Below, piece by piece: positions 26,501-38,500 of a stretch of DNA of 64,000 nucleotides. Location: NCBI GenBank assembly GCA_964035545.1, contig OZ037766.1:5185722-5249721 (forward strand). Reading direction: 5' to 3'. The notes beneath the pieces were generated by a model that was given only the letters and a program-made list of their open reading frames with translations, had not been told where the DNA came from and did no database searches. The stretch's first letter is position 1. Each line of letters opens with the position of its first letter. Origin of the DNA: Bugula neritina (Eukaryota; Bryozoa; Gymnolaemata; Cheilostomatida; Bugulidae). Both the position numbers and the translations under genes were made by a program.

Positions 26501-29500
26501 GTAAACTTATTGCTTCTTGTTATAGATGTTTCTGACTGCTGATTGGTTGACATTTCATTGTAGTGTTGATGTGTGCTGCAGTTAGTGCTGTTTCATAATG
26601 TTATTATTAGGTAGAGGTGAGGTAGGCTATAATAATTAGCTTGCTTTATCATCACTAAGTTATTGTTATCTAGTAAGGAGAAATACCGCTGTAATGTTTA
26701 GTTGACCCTAAAAGAAGACTAGCAAAATATAGTGATGAGTTCCTAGAGTAAATAGTTTAGTTTGAGTAATGTTGTGAGTGTTATAATCATGGAGTATTAT
26801 GAGGAACACAGGCAGCGAGGTTCTGGTAAGCTAACTTAAATTTTACCTCTTCAAAATTTTGTTTGAATAACTCCAAATATCTAGTTTTGATTTTTTGATT
26901 TAATGGTCAAAATAGAGGGAACTAATCTCAGGGCCAAATTTGATTTAAATTTTTAGAGAATTTTGTCAAGTCAAGGATTTGATTTAGTTTGATTTGTACC
27001 AGCAACGGGACTCGGACTGGTCATTCCCATTTTTCATTGTATTCAAAATCTAAAACAAATTTTAGTAGATGTGTTACAACTAAAACAATGTGTTATAACT
27101 TTAGGCTTTAATTGCCAGACCTAGTTTTTTGGCAAATTCATGGTTATGCAACAGCTTTTGGGCATAGAATGATTCCCATTTTAAAGATGCAGATAAATCT
27201 AAGAATTAAAAAAGCTTGAAAATGATTACTACAATAATAACGTCCATGTTATTTTCTACTGTTTTTGAAATAAAGGAAAAAATAAAGCAACATTATTTTT
27301 AAAATGTTGAATGTACATGGCAAGTTGTTGACTTAATTCGGTTGGACAACAACTAAAAAAATTTCGCTGCGAGTAGGGTTCGAACCTACGCGGGAAGATC
27401 CCAATGGATTTCAAGTCCATCGCCTTAACCACTCGGCCATCGCAGCTTGATGTACAACGATGGCAACAAACTGGAAAGGCTCGCATTCAAAAGGATTAGT
27501 TCCTCGCACGATTAGATAATGATGATTAATAGTGTTGTAATTTCTGTGCACATGCAAATAATATTATTGTAGTCACCAGTTATACCGTTATTATTTTTAT
27601 GGTGTTCTAACATATTACCATTTATAATTCTTCACACAACTTTAATACTTTTGGTGTAATGTATCTGCTGTTATAATAAGCAATGTTAAACACTGTACCC
27701 CAATAAATTTGGTTCAACTTTATTCCTATATACTTCAGTATAATAGTTAGGAGAGCTAAAGAAAAATAATGCTGAATAGCATTAGTATAATTAAGTGATC
27801 TTGTCAGGGATGCTTACAAAACTATCAGCTCATCAGCAGTATAAATCAGTTGGAAATCTGAGATGAAAGCGACTCTGGGTAGTTAGAGTTGTTTACATTT
27901 TGATAAATTATGATGTTAGTGGCCATATATCAGCAAAATATTAGCTGAATGCGAATGACATAGAAATGAGGGAAATAGTGGACGTGGATATTACACTGAA
28001 AGGCCCCTTAGCTGTTAATACTCTTCCTTTTATTGTTGTGAAAAACTTCGAATGTATCCAAGATATTTTCATTTAGAATACAAAATATATTTGTTTTATT
28101 TATATAATTGACTTTGCTAGTCATTTTTAAAACCCAAAGTTGGTACCAGATTTTATTATACTCAGCCACCTTGTGAAATTGCTAGTACCATTATGTAAGG
28201 TGGAAAGGCAGCGTCTAAAACCCTGCACATTGTAGGCTACTGTATCACAGATCTGTTTGTACACTATACTCCATGGCACCTTGGCTGTGTAATATCATAT
28301 CCATATCATTAGTAACTGCTTTTTCATGTATTCATTTGGTTTAAAAAACTCACATGTTTATGGAACATTCACTTGTAGATGTACGGGACAAAATTCAGAC
28401 TAAGACTTTCACTAAGTGGGTGAACAAGCATCTTAAAAAGGTGAGCTATAAGTACCAACACTGTACTGACTCATTCATGATAGGAGTCTGTACTAAACTG
28501 ACAGTAGACTAGTACAAGTACTTGCCACCTCATTTCACTTGACCTTGGCAGCTGCTGCCGCCTATTCTTGCTGCAAATATGTGGTCAGTAATTGACATTT
28601 GATGAGATACTTAAATACTCTCACCATAATGCAGTTGTTATGATTTCTGGTGTGAAGTATTACTCAATAGCAGTGCTACATAACATAGCTGAGTGTTTTA
28701 TTACCTACTGAGTATTAGTATAGGCTACACAGGCATACATACAGGTCTGTAAGAAATAAAAATTGAGTATACAATGCTATAGCAATATATATAGTTCTCA
28801 CTTCATGTTTATAGCTTTTCCTGTGTGCATCTTTCACGTTTCTATGCATCATAATATAACAAATCACACATATAGAATATATTGTATATAATATGATATA
28901 TAATATATATTTTATTTTATATAATATATAATGTAGCATTATATACGATATATAATGTTATAGATAATATATAACATCATATATAATATATTATATACAT
29001 ATATAAAATAAAATATATTATATCATATACAAAATATTATATACAATAGATATTCTATTATATGTAATATAATATATATAATACTACATTATATATAATA
29101 TGATATATATTATATGTAATATGATGTATTATATATAGTATTATACATGATATAATAAGTATAATGTGACAAAAAACAACCTGTGAGAAAGGTTCTATTT
29201 CTAGTCAATATTTTTGCATCTTATTATGATATTGATATAATAACACAGGAAATACTGTTGTAGCGTCAGCAGTCCATACAGGATATGTTTGAGGACTTCA
29301 GAGATGGTACTAAGCTACTCACCCTCCTGGAAACTCTCACCTCTCAAATATTGGTAATTCTCTCTGACACTCTTGTTGGTAGTTGTCTACACTTTGAATG
29401 GTTCTAGTATGCTTACACGTATAGGTTTGTTATGTGATAGGGATTATTTTTGCAGTAGTGTAGTAGTGAATTTATTACTTTTGTTGTGTAAAAGCACGTT

Positions 29501-32500
29501 ATAAACCATAATATGATAAATTAGCAAAATGAAAAAAGCTGTATTAAAGTAGCATAAGTGAAATAGTTAGAGAATTTAAATCATTTTAGCTGCTATGGTA
29601 TTTTTGATAAAGAATTGTCTAGCTCCAGCATTTCATGTGAAATTGGATAAGATATGTTAAAGTTTATTGAATAAGTTGCCCTTAAACAGGCATGTGTTAT
29701 TCTGCTTTTTTAGCCAAGAGAAAGGGGACGACTCCGGTTCCATCGACTGCAGAATATAAAGGGTGCTCTAGACTTTCTCTCCTTCCAAAGTGTAAAGCTG
29801 GTGAATATTCACCCTGAAGAGATAGCTGATGGGAACCCAAAGATTACCTTGGGGCTAATCTGGGTCATCATTTTGAAGTTCCAGGTATGTAGGCTCTGTG
29901 GCCTGTGGCCTGTGGCCCAGCTTTATAAGGAAAGCTCCAGTGGCCCAGCTTTATAAAGCTTTAGTGGTCCAGCTTTATCAGGCTGATAAGATTGCAGTTG
30001 TTATTTTTATAAATAACACCAACTCACAATAAAAATTTACCTTCATGGACTTTAAGGCCATCACATATTACATAAGTGGAAGCTGGAGTTGCAGCTTTGA
30101 GTTGGCCAATTTAATTTGTTATACAAGAATAAACAAATAAGGTTGAGAGATTATTGATGGAAACACTTTTTTAACTAAAAATATTACATAAACTTAAAAT
30201 TTAATTACTAACCATTAAATCTACTTTCAAGGAAACCTTTCACTGCCAATTCTCAACCTCTGAGGTATTAGAAACTGTGGCACAATTTTTCATCAAATTA
30301 CAAACTGCAAATAAAATATACTTTATGTTGAGTGTTAAAAATGAAAATAAGACCCATCTCTTGAATATTGGTGAAATGATTACCTACATATACAATGAAT
30401 GACTAAAACTTATAATTACATGTAATTATAAGTTAAGAACTTATAATCATTGAGAGTTTAGTAAAAGTTTCCAATTATATTTCACCACATCAAAGTGTAA
30501 CTTAGGGTAGGTGATCAGATTTTGTAAGGTCAAGTGTGTGCCATTCTCTATCACGCTATGACAGTGTTACCATTTAGATATAATACTCTGATATCATGAT
30601 TGCATAGTGAGATACTGTAGCAGTTGTATTATTCCAAAAAACTTGATATAATGTATTGTGTGGATTGAGCTGTAATGGAGTTGTCTAACCTTTATTTTCA
30701 TATAAATTACTGTAATAAACATGCACTGTAGATACTATTGTTTTATTATTACAGTTACATAAGGTAAACCACTATTATTTATAGTATTGCTTCCATAGTG
30801 CCTATACACTCAGACACTACTCAGTTATACAAATTGCCATGCCAGCTTCAAACGCCTCATTTTATAGTTCTCTCTATATTGCAGTTGCTTTTGCACTAGC
30901 TTAAACCAATACTTTGCAGGTGAAAGTTTTTAGGTTAAACCTTCAAAGTTTTACTACTCCTATTTAGCATATACAGCATTTCCTACAAGAAAGGTGGTTT
31001 TACTTTTAAGTTGCTTGTTTTAAAATTAATTTAAATGTATTGCGATTAATTAGAGCTTCAATTTGCATCACAAAGAAGCTGAATATGCAGCATGCTCTAT
31101 ATATAAACTCGCTGCATAAAATCAAAGTACTAATACGAGGGATTACTTATAATGCCCGAGTCTCATTTAGGCTTCTGTCAATAATAAACTCATATATGTT
31201 TTTAAAGTATCTGTCCCTGTAAGAACCCCTGATGATGGGTTTTCCAAGCAGGCTAAGGATTTGTTTTCTATTGTGTGGCAAAGAAGCAATTATAATTGAA
31301 TGCCCTTCCTAACATTGTAGAGACAACATAGGCTTCTGTCAATAATACAGAGATATTATTACCATTTGTTTTACTAATATTTCTTATGAATTATGTGGTA
31401 TTTTATATTTGACAACCTAACTAGTATATATTAGTTTAATGAGTTAATTTTGCAACTAGATTCTTGAGCTGATGATAAACTTATAGAAATTGCTTTTAAA
31501 GTCCTAAAACAGGGCTGTCCAACAGGCGGCCCTAGGGCCAGATGTGGCCCCCAGCCTACATTTATGTGGCCCTGGAAGGCATAAAGCTAAAATAATTTTT
31601 CACCGTTTACATGAATTAAAGTGAAAAGCCACCTTTTAAATGCCTTATTTATACAAATAACACAAAAAATGCAGCTGGCAGTAACTATTGAGACTTAATT
31701 GTGTAATGATTCATAAAGTTTTGGAATAAAGTAGTTTGAAAAATACTGATTCTGTGGCCCCCAGCACAAGCTGAAGCTGATAACAATGTGGCCCTCACTA
31801 TGAAATATTTCATTTCTGTGGCCCTCGGTTTGAAAAGGTTGGACACCCTTGTCCTAAAAGTTTCAAATTAGCCAAGATAGAATGCTATACTGTTAGTATG
31901 GGCAATTTACATAAGTTTTGGTCTATAATTGGTCACTAACATCATCTAACATTGTAGCAAACTAAGCAAATTGGTTACCACAGCTATAATTATTACCTGT
32001 TTAGGAGTTGTCTTCTATATTCGTTTAGTGTTGGGCATTACAACTGACCGTATTGTGGTTTTATGAATATGCAATGTTTATTAATGGTAAAAGATTCAGC
32101 TATATTTGGTTGTGGTTGTTTTGTTTACCATTACAGACTTGGCTTACAGGATTTCGACTGCATGTTGTCATATGATATGTGAATAGGTTGGCAGTGTTTA
32201 CTGTGAGACTGTATTTATAGTTTTTGTTTACAGCTGAATATATGGCATAATGGCTGTAAAATATTAGTTCTAGTGTATAGTATATAAACTATAATAATTG
32301 ACATTAGCAAGGGTCTTCCTAATTACACACTTGAAGTTTGTGGTATGTCTTATATACACTCTCAGAGTAACATGGTACAGGAAGACCTGCTGTAAGTGTC
32401 CTTAAATGTGCCAAAGATAAGCTTTGTTCATATCATTTACCTAGTCATTAATCTTAGACTCAGTTTCATGAATGGCTTAGCCACCAGACATACTTATGCA

Positions 32501-35500
32501 GTGTGAAGGCAGTTACCGTGGAAACTAATGGTTTTCAAGGTGAAAGTCTAAACAAGTGTTTTGTTGGGTTGGAGCTCAGGTGCTTAACTTAATCTTAAGT
32601 AAATATATTTCAATCTGACAACAATCTGATAGGAGTTATTTACACAAACCAGTACACCCTGAGTGGCGTTGGTGAGCTACTGATCTGTAAGTTCCGTCAA
32701 GGTATTTTACTTGTTGCTTTTTTTATTGAAAGTTATTCGGCTGGACAATAGAATTAATTTCGTGTTACTTTTCATTGGATGCGTTCAAGTGAAATGTGCA
32801 GTCATGCTTTACGCTATACTATAGAACTCATTGTACTGACAATAACTGGTGAATCAGTAATAGTATTTGTGCGATCAGCAAGGATTGGTTGCAATTAATC
32901 AGGAGCAGCATAGAGCATCACTTACTCATAGCTAAGCTTATCTCATAGCTTGCTATTTGCTGCCAGAAATACAACTTCGTTTACTCCGGAATAACCAGTT
33001 CACTGGAAACTAAATATTCAAGTTACAACTTCAAAGTAATAGCCACAAGTTGACTGTTTGCACAGCTCTTGCTCGAATCACTAAACACAAGTGGCTGCCG
33101 TTCAACCTGCTACATTCTAGTGTCTATCGGAATGCTAAGGATTTATTGCATCACTTTCGAGACGTAAACACGAGAGATGGCAGCGTCAGCGTCTTCTTCC
33201 ATGTATAAAATTGAGAAAAAAGACAAGCGGCTGTTTGTTAATGCTGGAGCTTCTCTCCGAGGGTTGTTTACTCGAAGGTCCAAGAGGTCTAAGAAGAAGA
33301 GTATTGATGAAGGACAGGTGGGTGTGACTGCTTGTTGTTGAGCAGGATATGTGCATGTGACTGTGTGACGCGTAAGTCTGGTAGAAATATGTCCTAGTGT
33401 ACTTTGTGACATGTGACTGTAGATTCAATAAAAAAGCATCATATTCGATATCAGGTAGTCTGGATTTATCAATGTCTGTCTTTATGCTGTTAGGAAAGTT
33501 TCTGCAAGGATTAAGATTTTGATTCATCAACTACTGTTTCATAGACGCTATTTGCTCCAATATCATTTCAATTCTGTCACTTCAGCTTTCAGTTGGGTTC
33601 TACTCTCTTAGATGCCTATAGACATATTGGACACATAGCAGACGTCTGTAGACACATAATAGACACCTGTAAACATATTAGATACCTGTAGACACATAGT
33701 AAACACCTGTGGACACATATTAGACACCTGTAGACACACATTAGATACTTGTTGACACATTTATGTTGATGTGTTGATCTCAGTTTGCTGTATGACTTAT
33801 TGTCACACAAATTGATGACTAAAACCTTCCTCAGTATTTGATACAAGGTGAATAGTTAAATGAATAAGTTATTCCAGTCCATCACTTCAGTATTTACAAG
33901 TAGATTAAACTATTTCACTTTCACAAGTATTTGTACTACAGAACCTTGATCCCTGCAGGCTATAATGGGCGTGTAATGCTCACTCTTGCAATGAAATTTT
34001 GTTAACATTCAACAACATTTTCGAAGTGCTAGTCACTAAGATAATAGAATATTATGTTTGTAGTATCTAGCCAGCCCACTGAGCTAGAGATAGCTGGCTT
34101 CTACTTTTGCTCTCGGTATAGTACTTTGTAATATATTAGTGGGAATCTAATATGATATCTATCTAGACTTGTATATGTGGTTGTTTATATTATCATACCC
34201 TGGATTCGTTGACAAATATTCAGAAAATTATAAAAAATATGTAGAACATGCTTCCTGTTTTGATGGCTTAGGGTGACACTAGCCCATAATCTGACGTTCT
34301 GTGTGTTGTTTATGGTTGGTGTGTATTAGCTACCAAACATGTTTTAGTAGCTGGAAATAAACAAAGTTGGTATAAACAGCCAAAGCCTCGGTTAGTTCAG
34401 CTGCAGCTGTCTTAGCTAATTAGCTTAAACCTGGAGTTACTGTTACCTTTTAGCAAAATTCACCTGTAAGCCACCTGGTAGAAAAGGTGAACTGTAGTAG
34501 TAGGTGTTGAGTAGCTTTCACGTAATATTTTCATAACTTGATTGTTCCAGGATGATATATTTATTACAAATAGCTTTTTAATATGCAAAAGAATTTGCCT
34601 CTTTTTACTTATTTAAAAACAGTATGTGCAGTTAACAGATTAGCTAAACTTAGGGAGGAGATGAACTTAGTCCTGTAAACAGACCAAGTTGAGCAATCTG
34701 TAGTCTAAGTCGACAGATGAGTAGATAATCTTTCAGCTGATAAGTTCAGGTGTAACCAAAGTTTTATGGTCATTACTTAATGTTTACACTTCATGTTTGT
34801 GGTAACTGGTATATGCTGAGGAAACACCAGCTTGACCAGTAAAAGAAATAAAACAGAACACTTTGAATGATTTGATTTGGGCAGTTCCATTCCAATGCAA
34901 ATATTTAGTGTGAATAGAAATGACACTTTTACTAGAAAACTTTCAACATTCCAATCCACTTGCTGTGGGATATACTATCTGCAGTACACAGAGCTTGTCA
35001 TTTGTATGTCTTTAATTAACCTGTAGAAAACACTTTATTCCGGCAGCCTAGGGTCAGCCTAAGTTCTAATGTGCAAAACTAACCATGGCTGATGCTAGAC
35101 TCAGTTGTGTTGCTGTACAATGCTAAGTGTACAGGTGCAAGTCATAGTTGCTACTACTTCCATTCAGTAAATCTAGTGATTAGATGTTGGAGTTTTACAT
35201 AAAATAACTTCATTTAGATTCATAATCCTACTAATTTGTGATCTTCTGTAACCTACTGTTGGGAATTTGCCACACTACAAGCATATGTGATGATTCAATG
35301 GTAATACCTCCCAAGTTAGTAGGTGGATTGGTTGTGAATGATGGGTAGAAAAAGGCATATTTATACCATTTCTTCAGCAATATTGCTGTCTGCAATGCGG
35401 CTGAAGTTTCCAACTAGATAGTTTCAACAGGCTGATAAAACACACATGCATGTTTCAAAATAGAACCTGGATTTCTACTAACTAAATATCAAAGTAAACA

Positions 35501-38500
35501 TGAAATTAATTACAATTCTGTGTAGCAAATGCTGCTACAGATTAGGTGAATAGCTGTATTTGTTCACCCATTATGTTATCCTACACTACTTGTTCTTTCA
35601 ATTAAATAATTTGTACACTTTACTACCTGAGCAGTGTTAGGTGTATTGAGACACCTTTCTAGTATCTGAGTAGCATACTTTCACTTGCATTGTATACTTA
35701 CACTATACATATACACTGTAAATCTATACTCTACATGTCACATGAACCAACTTTAGAGTAATTACCATAATATGTCAGTCTCTCTACTTATTCTGTTCTA
35801 CTTATTCTGTTATCCATCACTGAGCATGTATTTTACCTGTTGAATGCTTTTAAGCACCATTTTTGCTAACGTACAGTTTTGAGGTTTAAATCTTTAATTA
35901 TGGGTTTAGCTTTCATATTGAACTAGGAAATAGAAAACTTAAATACTAAATCTAGTAAGTAGTGTCTTTCTGTTTTGCTATTAATCTGAAGCTAGTCTGA
36001 CTATTAACCAGCTCCACCTGTACTTCAACTACTAGCAGGTTAGAAAAACACGCTAAATGTTACAATAATAAATAGTTGCGCTAATAAAAAGTATTGGCCT
36101 TCTATTGTGGAATGTTTAGCATAAATTAGGTGCAAAGTAGCTACTTCCACTGAGATGTTGAATGAACCTTCCTTGAGGAAGCTTGTGGTATTTATACTAG
36201 TTGTCTTGTAATAACATACTTTTTATAATGGGGTTTAGGATGTAGGCTGCATGTGTGGCATGTAGCAACAGGTGTGGCATGTAGCAACAGGTGTGACAAC
36301 ATAGCTCTGGTACTCCTAGGTGAGAGCGATAGTGTCAGATTAGCTTATGTTTCTAGTTGTTGGTTCAGAAAAAACTGATAAGATGGTAGAGTTGTTGGCT
36401 GTTTTTGGTATACTCCATGAAAAAGAATGGGGACACACATCCATTACATGTCACACTAAACTCTTTATAAAGTAAGAAATCCTTAGTATTTAGTTGAGCT
36501 CAAAGTTGAATTGTTAGTTCAAGTTGGGTAGATAACTTCCTTTGATATAATATTTAATTTTTTTCTAAAAGTAGTTTACTAAAAGCATCTTATTACAGCA
36601 TTTTGAAGACTGAGGAAGGGTGGGGTAGAAATAGCTGGGATACTTGAATGGCTAGCTTTAGGTTCATCTCTGGTGGAGATTTTTAAGCATATCCTGCATA
36701 ATTCACATGTATAAAAAGGGGAGGATAGGATTTGGGGCTTTGAATTTGTAGTTTATTTTAGTATAGAAAAAGGGCTGGAAATGTCAGACACTGCCGAACT
36801 TGTAGAAATTAGCAACTACTTGCAGGAATAGCTTATATCCAAAATAACTGCTGAAAACTTGAATAGCAGGCAATTAGCTTAGTTGTCATAGCTGATAGCA
36901 GATTAAAAATTTAGTGAGTTTTGTTTTTACGAGTTCCTTCAGCTCATCACTGCTTTCATTGAGCAGTGTATTTCAGCTCTCAATTGCAGGATCTGTTCGA
37001 AAGAGGGAATCTTATCACCTTATTGAACTCAAAGCCAATCCCATCAATGAATCACTCAGTATAATACTCATTGCTGATCATATGGGAGTTATCAGCCTTC
37101 TGAATTATCTGTTGAGCGACACAAGCAACTCGTTCTATAAGCAGCTCCGAGTTGAGAGTGACTGAGTGCAGTTGTTTGGGATTGTTGAGTGTAGAGTTGA
37201 AGGCTCCAAGTTCCAAACTCAAGAACCCGGAAACTACTGCACTCAGTCACCCCCAACTCGGAGCTGCTTATAGAACGATTAAACACAAGCGCTTCAGCTT
37301 TCATTAGTGCTAGTAGAGATTTTACTGAAATATAATTCTAGTACATGGATGTTCCTTGTGTGGTCATTGGGTTGCTATGTTCACAAACTTGATCAATTCT
37401 GACATTTTTGACTAGGTGTTGGTAACTAGGCAACCAATTATCATGTCTTGTAATGAGGTAGTCCCCAGTATTTTCATTCATCTGTACATTAATCTATATT
37501 TGAGGAACTGAAACTCTATTCATCATAAAAGTGTAGAGTAGCCCAGAAATTGTATTCTCCCAACATGTAGTAAAAGACATACCCTTGCTAATGGCACTGT
37601 GAAAACACGATATTTGATTGCCCAATAAATTATAGCCACTGTGGAACATTTTCCTACTTGAACATGTTGTCTATGAGAAGCATCACGTACTATACAATGA
37701 ATGCATCATTGCTCTAATAATGCAGTGAATGGGTGGTAATAGTAGTAGTATCTATCAAGTTATAATAGCATCAGCATTGTAGGCTATACTTGACAAACAG
37801 TGTCTATTTTTTAGTTTGTTTAGCCTTCATTTCTGTGGTTTTCAAATTCATAAGATAATATCTTCTGCAAATTTTAATTTAGAGTATCAAGATAGCCACA
37901 GTTGGTGATTGGCTGCTATTGTTTTGGCTTGTTATAGTCAGTGTGTACATTCATTATTATCCTGTGGAAATTATCCTGCAGGAGTTTAGCTTAATGGACT
38001 AAATTCTCCTATCTAAGCAGATATTGTGAAAGCTGGATAGAAACTAATCTTCCGGCAAGCAGTTTTTAGCTAAATGATAGATTTCTTGTTAATATTAGTT
38101 GAAATAATATTTAAATAGAGTTCTGCTGTGTGCTATACATTGTAAATAGCAACTTTTATTGATATTTCGGTTTTAAGAGTTGTTTATCCATGAAAATATG
38201 TAAACTATATTACAGCTTACAGCTTACTTTCACTGTAATGTATTTATTTCAATACATCTACAACAAGTTGTCCTCTCTTGATGTAACATTCTTGGTCAAC
38301 ACATTAATTTGCTATAATTTATTCTCGAATTGCCTTTATTGAGTAACAAGACTGTTCATAGAAATGAATTGACATGAAACAGTTAGTAAGCTATCAGGTT
38401 ATATATTAACTGTGTAAACTGACTCTGCCTTTATTCCTTTCAATAAGGAGGGGAATTTATTATTTTATTACCAACAATGATTATATTCAGCTGCGCAATG

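Larger units (their letters stand above)
23529..26788. other. Intron after first exon A
   Basis: Non-coding AT-rich sequence. It contains a CTATG/CTATA tandem repeat at 24931-25104 and a short 17-bp triplication at 26296-26339 (GTCAGTATGGTGCATGT). No other gene is seen. Confidence 0.6.
29885..33176. other. First part of the 15-kb intron between CH1 and CH2
   Basis: Non-coding. Holds a perfect 28-bp palindrome at 30407-30434 and the hAT MITE at 31510-31851. No other gene seen. Confidence 0.7.

Noticed and set aside
33143-33530. Minus-strand ORFs of 89 and 114 codons
   Set aside because: They are antisense to first exon C, which has a better start, donor and phase match.
36914-37304. ORFs on both strands near 37 kb
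   Set aside because: They overlap the foldback element and have no supported splice sites or domain.
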